64,000 nt of DNA from Zizania palustris (lineage: Eukaryota > Streptophyta > Magnoliopsida > Poales > Poaceae). Positions 23,072-35,552 of the stretch are shown in pieces. The position numbers and the translations under genes are program-made. The stretch lies in contig JAAALK010000084.1 of assembly GCA_019279435.1 (NCBI GenBank), positions 12,852,916 through 12,916,915 of the forward strand, in the 5' to 3' direction. The notes under the pieces are model-generated. The model searched no databases. It was not told the DNA's origin and was given only the letters and a program-made list of their open reading frames with translations. Position 1 is the stretch's first letter. Each line of letters opens with the position of its first letter.

Positions 23072-24243
23072 GGGGGAGCTGATTTTAATTGTCTTGCATA
23101 TGCTCATTATGTAGGGAATTGCACTTACATCTTTTGCTATTATATGCCTGCTTTTAATTCAAAGAAATCATGACAGCTCAGCTCTATGAAATATGTCTGG
23201 AACATTGATTGTGCATGATGTGTTATTTTTTAAAAATCAAAACTTGCTCACCGCATAATCTTGTATCTAGCTTGTTTAGGGTGGACTGCTTTTAGCTATC
23301 TTTTATCTACTTGACAGCAAGACACTGTTCCTTGGATGCTAAATTTGCAACTTGAAAAATTGTGTTCTTTATTCATGGATATCCACCAAAATATTTCATT
23401 TATTTGAATCAAAATCAAAAATCCATGATTTGTCTGGTTTCAATGAAAAGATCCAGGAGGGTTTGTTTGTCGCACTACTCTATTCTAGACTGCTTACCAT
23501 TGCACATTGGTCTGAACTGGGATAGTGTAGTGTATGCCAAAATCACCGCCTTAAGCTTCAGATGGCTTTCTTGCCTAGGCTTGGCTTGATTGGAAAGTAT
23601 AAGGTGGACAAACAAATAACCCCTGGCATTAAGAAAAGAACGACAAATTTAATGGCTCATCAAGTTTGCTTTCAAAGCTCCTTTTGAACAAGAATTGTCT
23701 GTCTAGGGTAGAACTTGTTAGCTTTGCGCAGTCCTTGCCCTCACATGTCTAGCTACTGTGATTAAGTGGTGATGCTTTTACTTCAAATTGACAAAATCAC
23801 ATGCCATCATCTTGTTTCACAGATTGTTAAATTGAGCTGAGCACATGATCATTTGTGTTAATTTTGGCATATTTTTGCATTATATGTCTTTGCAATTCTA
23901 TTCATTTCGCAGCTTTGCATCTTTTGAATGCTCCTTGATGCTTGCATTGCCAAAGGGGGAGAGATTTTGCTATGTTCTCTGCTGCAAGAAGGCATTATTT
24001 CTAAAGGGGGAGAGATTTTTGACATAAAGGGGGAGAAACTTTTGCTCAACTCAGGGGGAGTTTTTATCCAAAGGGAGTTTGCCGAAGGGGCTTTTACTCT
24101 TTTGAGAAAGGGGGAGAAAAATTCTTTTATCAAGTGACATGCTTTGGCTCTTTTCTGAGTTTTTATGGTCACTTGTGTGCTGATACGTTTTCATTTTTCT
24201 TGAAATTGGATTTGGTTGTCAATGCACTCATCAAGGGGGAGAT
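23072..24243 (+). other. T2 3' untranslated region with polypurine tract
   Basis: No ORF longer than about 75 codons is present, so no env-like gene. The functional polypurine tract is AAGGGGGAGAT at 24233-24243, directly before the 3' LTR. Similar purine blocks occur at 23072, 23952, 24003, 24026, 24052 and 24107. Confidence 0.8.
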
Positions 24244-26194
24244 TGAGAAACCAAGGGTGGTTTCGGTGTATGTGATGAGTGATTGACAGGCTTTTACCCT
24301 CTGTTCGAAGGGTACCTCCGAAGCGTGTTCGGAGGTGTGTCACCGGAGTGTGTTCGGTGTTTGCTTGCTGCAGCTGTGCAGCGGAGTGTGCCTGTCGGAG
24401 GGGTCCGGCAGTACACGATGACTGGGTTCGTACCGATGGCTTCGGTATTTTGGGCGGTACACCGGAGTGTGTGCCGGAGGTTGCTAACCCGGAGAGGTCT
24501 CCGGAGTACTGGATACACTTGTCTGTTTGTCTGTGGTGCGCAGGGACTTCGGAGGCGACGGACAGGGTTCGAGCCAAGTGAACTTGGGTCAAGCGGGTGG
24601 TTTGATGCCAAGGGAGCGGGGAGCTCCGTCACGGTGGCTGCGAAGGTGGTCCGGGTCGGTCCTCGGGTCGAGGCGTGCCAGGTGAAGGCAGAGAGTGCGG
24701 AGCGTGGCTCCGGCTGAAGGTACTCCGAGACAAAGTCCTCGGAGGTGAGGCACTTCGAAGGTACTCCGAATGGAGTGACTTCGGAGTTGGTGGAACAAGT
24801 CCTCTGCGGAGGCAAGGTGTTTGAAGTGTGCTCCGGAGGGAGACACTCGAAGGTTACCCGACGAAGGTCTCAGAAGTCGAGGTGCATCGAAGGCATTGTC
24901 CGGGTGAGGCTCGTCGTGGAGTGTGCTCGGGAAGAGGCACTGCGACGGAGTGCTCATGGAATGCTTCATGCGGAGGCCTTGGACGAAGGAGGGACTTCGA
25001 AGGGTGGTACTCCGAAGGTGGGCTTCGGAGTGAGGTTGTCTTGTGGTGCTTCGGCCATGCATGGCTTCGGTACACGGACGGACGGTGTTCGAGCTCGGAG
25101 TAGCTGCGAAGCCGTGGTGATCCACTCCGGAGGTGGTGGTGCGAAGGCCCAAGGGCTTTGACGGCTTCGGCTCAAAACCGTCACTATATCGAAGGTCTTC
25201 TTCGGCGGAGCGAAGGCCAACAGGCTACAGGCTTCTCGCCGAAGCTTCCGCACCCTCGCGTGCGAAGGGAGGTTCCAGAAGTCAACTCTGTAAAGGCTGA
25301 CACTGTCTGTTCTGAAAAAGGCTGACACTGTCCCCTCTGCAGCTGACAGAGAAGCCTCCAAAATAAAGGTGGACTACCTTTTGTACCCCTTAGTTCTGTA
25401 GAGACAAATCTGTTGTAAACCCTAGGGGTAAAGTAGTCACTTCCTTAGGATGAAGCCGTGGGCTATAAATATGGGGGCTCGGTAGGAAACATTTAACACT
25501 TTGAGCATTTACTGTTGAGCTCCTGTAGACAGACCTCCTGTATTCATTCTGAGTTCAATTTATTTCAGTGTTCCTTGTTCAAGCGGCGAAGCCCTGCTTC
25601 TGTGTGCTTTTGCTTGAGCTCGTATTGCATACCTCGCTAGTCTTAGTGCACCGAAGCCTGTCTTGGCGAAGGGTGTTTTTATCGCGAAGTGTGCTTTACA
25701 GTGTGCTGTCGCTCTGTGTAACACGAGGAAAGACCTCGCTGATTACTAGCGAAGCCCTGTTCTGTCCCGTAGTGCTTCTTGTGTCGAAGCCCTTAGCGTG
25801 GTCCGTTTTGTGTGCGTGTAGACCTTCGGGTACGAAGCCCAGCACCCGTTGCTGTCGCCAAGTACTTGGTCGAAGTCCTCAGGGGGCTGTCCACTCTTGC
25901 GAAGGGTGAAGTGCGAAGCCTGCTCGAAGCACCTCGTGTGCGGAGCCTGCACTGACTTAGCAGAGTAGATTTTCGAGGGTTGTTAGTGGAGCGAAGTCTT
26001 CTTGGCTTCGAACTTTTGCTCCTGCGAAGCCTGTGTTCGGAGCTGTCGAGGTACCTCCGAACCAGACCTTCGAAGGTTGTGTTCGAAGCCTGTTCCGCAG
26101 AAGACAGAACAGAACCGAAGGCTAAGTTTTTAGCCAGAAATTTTAAAAGCTCCCATTCACCCCCCCCCCTCTGGTCGCCGTTTCCGGTCCAACA
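24244..26194 (+). repeat. T2 3' LTR
   Basis: It is almost identical to 15427-17376, with one substitution near 24324 and ten rather than nine C residues near 26160. It ends TCCAACA, followed by TSD CCAGT and then the last six bases of the T1 5' LTR. Confidence 0.92.
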
Positions 26195-26269
26195 CCAGTC
26201 CAACAATTGGTATCAGAGAATGTTAAGATCACCAGTTGACCTTAACTGGTTTTGTGATCTGTTGGCGAT

Positions 26270-28710
26270 ATGGATAGAGTTAGTAAAATACCTCTATTCG
26301 ATGGGACAGATTTTGCATACTGGAAGGTGCACATGGAGGCTTACTTGCTAAGCCAAGAAAATGCAATTTGGGAGATTGTGGACTCACAATACTCCATCCC
26401 TGAAACTCGCACCTCTCAAATAGAGAAGGATCAGTATAATGCCAACTCCAAGGCTAGAAATATACTGTTCATAGGGTGCAACACCTTAGGACAACTAGGG
26501 AGATTTGGACTACACTCACTATTTTTCATGAGGGCTCTACACAGATTAAGGCCAGGCGCCAAAGCACATACAATCAACAGTATTAGTTGTTTGTGCAAGC
26601 ACCTAGTGAATCTATAGATGCCATGTTTTCATGATTTGATGCAATAGTGAGTAACTTGCCGTCCAACGGAATGCTTGCTTACAATGATCATGATAGGGCT
26701 ATAAAGATTCTCTATGCTCTTGATCGTAGCATTTGGGAAGTGAAGATATCCAGCATTGAGGAGTTCGCAGGTTATGACACAATGGCATGTGATGAGCTCT
26801 TCAGCAAGCTGAAGTCCACAGAGATTGCCAAGGCATCTCTTGCAGTGCATAGAAACTCCTTCCCACAGCCATTGGCACTAGTTTCTAGCACTAGCCGTGG
26901 CACCACTACAGAACCAAGCACATCTTGCACTTGTGTTCTTGCAGATGGTTTTGCTTTGTCCTCCTTGGTCTCCGTCACTAAGGAGCAGGTGGATACTCTA
27001 GATGATGATGAGCTTGCTCTCATTGCCAGAAGGTTCACCCGTTTTCACCATGAGAGACGGGATTAGAGGAGAAGTGGTTTTAGTGGTTGTTTTGAGTGTG
27101 GTGACACTTCTCACATCAAGGCCAACTGTCCTAAACTCAAGAAGAGAGATGAGAGTGAGCGCCCCAAATACCACAAGAAGGAGAGGAAACCCTTTGTGAA
27201 GGGCAAGCACGGCAAGGTGGCTAAGAGGGTAGCCAAAGACGCTTCCAGAGCCTTTGTTGCTGCTCTCAGCGACATCGACACTTCCTCAACTTAGGAGTCG
27301 AGCTCTGATGAGGAGTAGGAGTCCCCAAGGAAGGAGGAGAAGAAGGACAAGAAGGGACGAGACTTCACTGGCCTTTGCTTCATGTCCGACAACGATCACA
27401 GTGGCGATGAGCTTGACTCATCTGAGGTACCTCTATCCTATGACCAGCTTTCAATTAAATTAGATGAACTGAATGAAGTAGTTCTTGGTCAGGATAGATT
27501 ACTTGTGCAAGCCACTAGAGATAGAAAAGACCTTAGACTTAGGCTAGAATTTGTTTCTATTGATTATGCCATGCTTAAGTCTAGAGTTAATGATGCTGAA
27601 TGTGAATCTTGCACTGTTGTCATGAGTGAGCTTGCTCAGTTGCGTTCTGTGCATGCTCAAACTCTTTCTGAGCTCAAGACTGCACAGAAGCAGCTTTTGA
27701 TGGTTGATTCTAGTACTCATGATATAATTGAATGCATGAATTGTTCCTTATTACGTGAGAGCATTAATTTACGTGATAAGCATGTTTATGACTTAGAGGC
27801 TATATTGGAGAGGGTCGGTAGTTCTAAGGATGTGCAACCTGTGTGTGACACATGCATAACCCTTAAGTACCAGCTAGGCACCGTTAGAGAGCGAGCTGAG
27901 AATCTCATGACTGAAAATGAATACCTTCTTTCTGTGGTTAACAAATGCACTGAGGGAAAGAGTAGGATGGACTTGCTCTTGGCCAAGACCAAGATGTGTG
28001 CCGACAGGGCAGGGTTAGCTCTAGGATTGGGTTTTGAGAGGATTCCCTCAGATAGTGAAAACAAGACTGTGTTTACCTCACCCACTACCTTAGAGAAAGA
28101 AAGAGCCCTGTTGGACACACCATCAGTCAAAAATCCTACCCAAACCCCAAAGAAAACCACTCCTCCTGCAAACAAAATTCCTCCCAAGAAAACCACACAG
28201 CAGAAGCCCAAGGAGCCCGTGAGAGTTGCTCCTATGACCCATGAAAGTGCCCCTAGGAGAGTTTTTCATTGTTCCTATTGTCAGCGGGTGGGTCATCTGG
28301 TAGGGTTCTGTTTTTGTCGCATCAAGGATGAGCGACACTCTCACGCGATGAGGTTCCAGAACATGCACTACCCGTCTTTAGGTATGCATGAGTCTGAGTT
28401 TTACTCTCATCCTGTTTTTGAGGCTCCTCGTACTTCTCGGAGAGGTTTTGCTCCTCGAGGTGCTCACCATGTTCCATATGGTGGTAGACCCTATGCGAAT
28501 AGCTTTGTACCTCATCAGAGTAGGAGACCTCATCATGCTTTCGGATCATAGCATGTAGGTAGACCTCGCACTTTGCATCATTCTGATTATCCTATGCGTA
28601 GACAGTCTACTTTTACTGTGCCTACTACTCGTATCACTCAGTGCTGAATGCCTCGTCATATTTTCTCTCACCCTAGCACTGAGCGATCGATATTTTTTTA
28701 TCATGTGTAG
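26270..28710 (+). pseudogene. gag: T1 Gag pseudogene
   Basis: This region is homologous to T2 Gag from MDRVSKIPLFDGTDFAYWKV onward. A deletion of about 25 bp near 26475 shifts the frame, and stops occur at about 26585, 27064, 27292, 27317 and 28549. The coiled-coil part and the second zinc knuckle (CSYCQRVGHLVGFC) remain readable in the 389-codon frame 27382-28551. The ancestral gag frame ends at the TAG at 28708-28710, the same position as the TAG in T2 at 19902. Confidence 0.85.
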
Positions 28711-31700
28711 ACGCCAGATCAAGGCATGGAGGGCACGTGGATCATTGACTCTGGTTGTTCGCGCCACATGACCGAAGATGCAGCTTGGTTCTCCAGCCTC
28801 ACCACAACTAAGAAAAAGGAACATATCACCTTCGGCAACAATCGAAGGAGTAGAGTGAAAGGTAAAGGTGTGGTAAGAATCAACTCGAATTTCACTCTCA
28901 AAGATGTCACTTTGGTTGAAAACTTGGGATACAATTTGCCCTCTGTATTTCAATTGCTTGATGAGGGCTTCGAAGTGTGATTCCATCACGATATTTTGTG
29001 AGTACTCAATTCTGATGGCGTTGTGGTTTGTAAGATCTTTAGAGTTGGGAGAGTTTTTCGAGATGATTTTTCTGAGTCATCTGGTTATTCTCATTGTCTT
29101 ATTGCACATTCAACTTCTGAGCTTTGGAAGTGGCATAGGAGACTAGGGCACATGAGCTTTGAGTTGCTTGCTCATCTGAGTGCCCTAGGTCTGATCCGAA
29201 GATTGCCCAAGCTCAAGTTTGAGAAGAATTTAGTTTACGCTCCTTGTCGATATGGAAAAATGATTGCCGCTTCGCATTCGCCAGTCACCACAGTGATGAC
29301 TGAACAACCCGGAGAACTTCTCCACATGGACACTGTAGGTGCTTCTCGGGTTAGTTCTTTAGGCGGCAAGTGGTATGTGTTAGTCATTGTCGACGATTTC
29401 TCTCGCTACTCTTGGGTCTTCTTTCTTTCCAGCAATGATGAAGTATTTTCACACTTTTGGAGCTTGGCTTTGAGACTTTTCACTGAACTTCCTGGGGCAT
29501 TGAAATTCATTCGAAGTGATAATGGCACTGAGTTCAAGAACCGTCTCTTTGTTAACTTTTGCATGGAGCATGGCATATAACATCAATTCTCTGCTCCACG
29601 GGTTCCTCAACAGAACGGTGTTGTTGAGAGAAAGAATCGAACTTTGGTTGAGATGGTTAGGACGATGCTCGATGAGCACAAGACTCCTAGAAAATTCTGG
29701 GCTAAGGCCATGAACACTGCTTTTTACATCTCAAACCGAATCTTCTTGCGCTCAATTTTGAACTTGACATCTTATGAGCTATATTTTGGGAAACAGCCCA
29801 AGGTTACTCATCTTCGAGTTTTTGGCTGTCGTTGCTTTATCCTAAAACATGGAAATTTGGATAAATTTGAGTCGCGCTCTTCTGACGGGATCTTTTTGGG
29901 TTACACTACACATGGTCATTCTTATCGTGTTTATAATTTGGAAACTAACATTGTCATCGAGTCATGTGATGTGACTTTTGATGAATCAACCCTCTCTGTT
30001 AGTTCTACCTTTGAACAGACAAATAAACACGACATGGAGCAGACCATATTTGAAGAAGAAGATCCCGGAGATTTCGAGGATGAACCCATACTACCCTCGA
30101 CATCAACCCCCGAAGCCGACCCCGCTTCGACTACTTCGGCACAAGGTCCCGAAGCAACTACCTCGACATCGGTCATCTTGGACCACTCCAACACACAAGT
30201 TGAAGGGGAGACTGCATCCCGCCGTGAGGCTCCACATCATGTTCAAAGGATGCATCCTCCCGAGCAGATCATTGGTGAGCTTGATCAAACGGTAACACGT
30301 TCTCATGCTCATTTCATTGATTCTGCTTTTGTTGCTTCATTTGAGCCCTTAGATGTTAGTCATGCACTTTCTAATTCTAGTTGGATCAATGCCATGCATG
30401 AAGAACTTGAAAATTTTGAGAAAAACGAAGTCTGAACTTTAGTTGATCCTCCACCAAATGTTCATTTCATTGGAACAAAATGGATTTTCAAAAACAAACA
30501 AGGGGAGGATGGGACTGTAGTTAGAAACAAGGCTAGACTTGTAGCTCAAGGTTATTCTCAATTAGCAGGGATTGATTTTACTGAAACTTTTGCACCTGTT
30601 GCGCATCTAGAGGCCATTAGGATTTTGCTTGCCTTTGCGACATCTCGAGGATTCAAACTCTATCAAATGGATGTCAAAAGTGCATTTCTTAATGGCTTCA
30701 TAGGCGAAGATGTTTATGTAAAACAACCCCTGGTTTTGAAAACCCCAAATACCCACATAAAGTCCTAATGGCAAAGATTTCTTACTAGTTCAGATTTATG
30801 TGGATGATATCATCTTTGGTGGCTCTTCTCATGCTTTGGTTGCCGAGTTTGCAGATGCCATGAGCATGGAGTTCGAGATGTCCATGATGGGCGAACTCAC
30901 ATTTTTCCTTGGTTTGCAAATCAAGCAAAGAAAACAAGGTACATTTGTCCACCAGACGAAGTACACCAAGAACCTGCTCAAGAAATTCGACATGGCTGAT
31001 GCGAAGCCACTCGCCACTTCAATGGCTACATCTGTAGCATTGGATCCTAACGAAGATGGAGAAGCCATAGATCAGAAGGAGTTCCGAAGCATGATCGGCT
31101 CCCTCCTCTACTTGACTGCTACGAGGGCAGACATACACTTTGTAGTGTGTCTGTGCGCTCGTTTTTAGGCTTCACCACGAGCTTCGCACCGCCAAGCGGT
31201 AAAGCGCATTCTCAGGTATCTCCAACATACCCTCGAATTTGGCATTTGGTATTCTGCATCTTCCTCTTTGTGTCTTCGAGGTTACTCCGATGCGGACTTT
31301 GCTGGGTGTAGGATTGATAGAAAAAGTACCTCTGGTACTTGTCATTTTCTGGGTACTTCGCTGGTTTGCTGGTCTTCCCGCAAACAGTCTAGTGTTGCAC
31401 AATCGACGGTTGAGGCCGAATATGTTGCTGCAGCTAGCTATTGCTCTTAGATTTTGTGGATGGTTTTCACTTTGCGGGATTTCGGGTTAGATTATAAGAG
31501 TGTTCCACTTTTCTGTGATAACACTAGTGCTATTTGTATTGCAAACAACCCGGTTCAGCATTCCAGAACCAAACACATTGATGTGTGATATCATTTTCTT
31601 AGAGATCATAATGAGAAGGGTGATATTAAACTTCAATATGTTGATACCCAACACCAGCTAGCCGATATTTTCACAAAACCCCTCGATGCTTCTCGTTTTT

Positions 31701-31750
31701 CCTACTTGCGTGAGGAACTTGGTGTTTGTCACCCTTATGGCATTTTGTGA
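28711..31750 (+). pseudogene. pol: T1 Pol pseudogene
   Basis: Protease (DSGCSRHMTED), GAG-pre-integrase (WHRRLGHMS), integrase, reverse transcriptase and RNase H are recognisable in the same order as in T2. Stops interrupt them near 28978, 29577, 30435, 31167 and 31449. A deletion of about 127 bp at 30768 removes the YGLKQ block of reverse transcriptase while the downstream YVDDI-type catalytic motif survives (as MDDI at its frame start). It retains NKARLVAQG, which is altered in T2. The copy cannot produce a working polymerase. Confidence 0.85.
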
Positions 31751-32839
31751 GGGGGAGCATATTTTGATTGTTGTGAATATGCACATTGTGTGTGAAATTG
31801 CATTTACATCTTTTGCACTTATATGCCTGATTTTAATTTATGAAATCATGTCAGCTCAGCTCTATTTAATATGTCTAAAACATTATGTGCATGGTTTTTC
31901 TTTTCAAAATCAAATCATGCTCACTGCTTAGTCTTGAATCTAGCATGTTTAGGCAGGATTGCTTTAGCTATCTTTTATCTGCTTGATAGCAAGACTCCTT
32001 TTCTCTTGATGATAAACATTGCAACTTGAAAAATTGTTTGACTTACTCATGGATATTCATCAAGTGCTAAACAACTTGTTCACTGAATTAAAATCCAAAA
32101 CTCCATGATTTGCATGCTACAAATGAAAAGATCCAGGTGGGTTTGTTTGTCATATTACTCTATTCTAGACTGCTTACCATTGCACATTGGTCTGAACTGG
32201 GATAGTGTAGTGTATGCCAAAATCACCGCCTTAAGCTTCTGATGGCTTTCATGTCTAGGCTTGACCTGATTGGAAAGTATAAGGTAGACAAACAAATAAC
32301 CCCTGACATTGTGAAAAGAACAACAAAAATTCATTATTCATCAAGTTTGCTTTCAATGCTCCACTTGAACTGTACTTGTCTGTCTAGAGTAGAAATTGAC
32401 TAGCTTTGCGCAGTCCTTGTTTTACTTGCCTAGTTACCTTGATTGCATGGTGATGCTTTTATTTCAAAATGATAAAATCACATGATGTCATCATGCTTTT
32501 TAGAGAATGTTAAATTGAGCTAAGCACATGAAACTTGGTATTAAAGTTGGCATATTTTTGCTTTATATGTCTTTGAAATTCTGCCCATTTCGAAGCTTTG
32601 CATCTTTTGAATGCTTCTTGATGCTTGCATTGCTAAAGGGGGAGAAATTTTTGAGTTCTCTGTAGCAAGGGGTAAAATAAGAAGGGGCTTTTAATCTTTT
32701 AAAAAAAGGGAGGAAAATTCTTTTGTCAAGTGACATGATTTGGCTCGTTTCTGAGTTTTTATGGTCACTTGAGTGCTGAAATTTTTCAAATTTTCTTGAA
32801 CTTGAATTTGGTTGTCAATGCACTCATCAAGGGGGAGAT
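31751..32839 (+). other. T1 3' untranslated region and polypurine tract
   Basis: This is homologous to 23072-24243 but shorter, with fewer purine blocks. The tract AAGGGGGAGAT lies at 32829-32839 directly before the 3' LTR. There is no coding sequence. Confidence 0.75.
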
Positions 32840-33973
32840 TGAGAAACCAAGGGTTGGTTTCAGAGTCTGTGATGAGTGATTGACAGATTTTATCTTCTGA
32901 TTCGAAGGGGTCCCTCCGAAGGGGTTCGGAGGTTGTTTCACCGAAGGGTTCAGTGGGTCTGTTTGCTGCAGCTATTGCAGCGGAGTGTGCCTATTGAAGG
33001 GGTCCGACAGTACACGATGACTGGGTTGTACCGAAGGTCTCAGTACTTTGGGCGGTACACTGGAGTGTGTGCCAAAGATGGTTTACCCGGAGAGGTCTCC
33101 GGGGTACTAGATACACTTGTCTGTTTGTCTGTGGTGCGCAGGTGGCTTCGGAGGTGACAGACGGTTCACAACAAGTGAACTTGGGTCAAGCGGAAGGCTT
33201 GATGCCAAGCGAGCGGGGAGCTCGGTCACGAAGGCTACGAAGGGGTCAAGGTCGGACCTTGGGTCGAGGTGCGCTTGACGAAGGCAGAAAGTGCGGAGCA
33301 TCGCTCTAGGTGAAGGTACCCCGAGACAAAGTCCTCAGAGGCGAGGCACTTCGAAGGGTACTTTAAATGGAGTGACTTTGGAGTATGGTGGATCAAGTCC
33401 TCAGCAATGAGGTAGGGCATTCGAAGTGTGCTCCGGAGGGAGACTCTCGAAGGTATACCCGACGAAGGTCTTAGAAGTTGAGGTGCATTGAAGGCATGGT
33501 CCAGATGAGATTCGTCGAGGAGTGTGCTCGGAGAGAGACACTGCAACGAAGTTCTCATGGAATGCTTCATGCAGAGGCCTTGGACGAGGGAGGGACTTCG
33601 AAGGGTAGTACTTCGAAGGTGGGGCTTCGGAGTGAGGCTGACTTGAGGTACTTCGGTCATGCATGGCTTCGGTACAGGGGCTGATGATGTTCGAACTGGG
33701 AGAAGCTGCGAAGCCGTGGTGGTCCACTCCGGAGGTGTTGGTGCGAAGGCCTAAGGGATTTGATGGCTTCGGCTCAAAATCATCACTGTATTGAAGGCTA
33801 ACTTCGGTGAAGTGAAGGCCGTCAGGCTCAAGGCTTCTCACCGAAGCTACCACACCCTTCGCGTGCGAAGGGGTGCTTCAAAAGGCTCCAAAACTGCAAA
33901 GGCTGACCGTGTCTGCTCTGCAAAAGCTGATGATGTCCCCTTTGCGAAGCTGACAAAAGAAGCCTCTAAATAA
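32840..33973 (+). repeat. T1 3' LTR, truncated
   Basis: It starts TGAGAAACCAAGGGTTGG and matches T-family LTRs up to GAAGCCTCTAAATAA at about 33973. There it switches abruptly to 3' sequence of element C. The TATA box, the R/U5 half and the right TSD are missing, so one deletion removed about 0.8 kb of this LTR plus the end of C's left LTR. Confidence 0.82.
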
Positions 33974-34440
33974 GCCTCCTAAAAATAACCCTTATGACTA
34001 CCCTATTACGGAATAGCGTTAGGAAGCATCTAAGTGTGTCGCTATGCATTCTAGAGTCAAATGACGATCCCAGATCTGACTACTCTGCAGATACACCATT
34101 TGAGATGACAATTGATGGCACATTACAATAACAATCCCAATAGTATCTCAAAGTGGGTCTATCCAACACCATGTTCTCCAACATGTGTCCACATCTTTGA
34201 TTTGACATCCACATGTCTATGATCCGTGAAACATAATCATCAATCAACCAGATGTGCTAATATATGTATAATCATTATCTCACATGATGATAAGATTAGG
34301 GATACCTTTGAACAATTTCATTATAAAACAAATAGTCTCATGTAACAAGTCATCAACTCATTAATTAAATGCAAACGACATTTATTCAAGGAACAAGATA
34401 ACAATTATCCACTTACATTAGCATATACACTACTAACATA
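33974..34440 (-). other. Element C 3' non-coding region
   Basis: AT-rich sequence between the C RNase H relic and the truncated left LTR. No ORF or other repeat is recognised. Its assignment to C rests on position only. Confidence 0.5.
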
Positions 34441-34960
34441 TTTCACATACACATGACTTACTCACGCAAGTATCTAATACTCATGGTGCTCAGGTGTGCC
34501 TCATGCTTGGGTTGTGGAAGAGGTTTAATCAACAGATATGCTATGTTCAAATTCGTATGCACCTTGCAAATATTCACATCACCTCTCTCTATGATCTCGC
34601 GGATCAGGTGATATTGCCGAAGTATATGTTTGGACTTCTGATATGACCTTGGTTCCATGGCTTGCGCAATGGATCCACTATTATCACAATAGAGGTCCAC
34701 TAGACTGGACGCACTAGGGACAACACTCAGCTCAGAAACAAACTTTCTGATTCAAACGGCCTCCTTCACAGCTTCTGAAGTTGTGATATACTCAGCTTCT
34801 ATTGTAGAATTAGCCACCGTCTCTTGCTTGGAACTCTTCCAACTCACTACGCCTCCATTGAGGCAGAACACAAAACTAGATTGCGATCAAGAATCATCTT
34901 TATCGATCTGAAAGCTAGCATCGGTGTAATCACTTACAATGAGCTTCTCATCACCACCAT
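34441..34960 (-). pseudogene. Element C RNase H relic
   Basis: On the minus strand the sequence encodes LYCDNSGSIAQAMEPRSYQK, then KHILRQYHLIREI and NIAYLLIKPLPQPKHEAHL, the C-terminal half of a copia RNase H. It contains stops and is cut at 34960 by insertion of G. The reading continues on the other side of G at 49919. Confidence 0.8.
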
Positions 34961-35487
34961 TGTTGAGGGAAAATATTTCATCCTCTAGAGTTCAAGAACA
35001 CTCCCCTGAAGATACCAGCAGAAAAGGTGAAGTTAGAAGCTTTGACCTTCGAAGATCTTAAGAGCATCGGAGTTGAGCTGTATTCGGAGTATTATACAAC
35101 AAAGATCTCTGTTAAGGCTTTGGTTTAATGAAGTTTCCCGAAGACCTTAACCCCGAAGGAATGTTGCCAGAAAGGATAGAAGATTTATCTTCTTTCTGAT
35201 TAAATTAGTCTTTTACTATTTTAGCCCTATTTAGGATACCGAAATAGTTTCCACTATGTCGGTTGTAATTGAGGGGTAAAAAGGTGTTTTCCTTAGAGTT
35301 TTTACCTATAAATACCCCACTTTCTCATCCTGTAATAGGCATCGAATACTCATATATTCAATACATAACTTCGAACTATTTCGAGCTATTATCCTTCACG
35401 GAGGCTTGAGATTGTTCGCTCCTACAAACACTTCGTTTTCACACATACAATTTCCTAAACCTGTTAGCATAATCTTTTACACCAACA
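34961..35487 (+). repeat. G 5' LTR
   Basis: It starts TGTTGAGGGAAAATATTTC and ends ACACCAACA. The TATA box (TATAAATA) is at 35307-35314. It is followed by the primer-binding-like block GTTGGCGTCATCTATGGGG. Confidence 0.88.
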
Positions 35488-35552
35488 GTTGGCGTCATCT
35501 ATGGGGAACCTAGTACGAAAACTTCGTTCTCTAACAATTTCTTTCTAGAGTC

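Larger units (their letters stand above)
15422..26199 (+). mobile_element. SIRE-type Ty1/copia element T2, complete and very young
   Basis: The element is 15427-26194 (10,768 bp) with perfect TSDs CCAGT at 15422-15426 and 26195-26199. The LTRs are 15427-17376 and 24244-26194 and differ by one substitution (in CTCCGAAGGGTG versus CTCCGAAGCGTG) and one C in a poly-C run. Inside are a methionine-tRNA type primer site, an intact gag, a pol with single-base frameshifts, and a polypurine tract. The large gag, the domain order and the long LTRs are typical of the SIRE/Maximus lineage (Opie and Ji relatives). There is no env-like ORF after pol. Confidence 0.92.
13487..33973 (+). mobile_element. SIRE-type Ty1/copia element T1 (decayed), interrupted by T2
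   Basis: The 5' LTR is 13487-15426 plus 26200-26205, the internal region 26206-32839, and the 3' LTR 32840-33973 is truncated. The left flank is CAATA; the right flank is lost. It shares its LTR, primer site, gag and pol with T2. Gag and pol carry many stops, a deletion of about 25 bp in gag near 26475 and one of about 127 bp in reverse transcriptase near 30768. The two LTRs differ by several percent and the 5' LTR lacks about 90 bp near 13646, so T1 is clearly older than T2. Confidence 0.85.

Noticed and set aside
23072..24243. Possible env-like ORF downstream of T2 pol
   Set aside because: The longest frame is about 75 codons with no signal peptide or membrane segment. SIRE relatives with env-like genes have a much longer region here.
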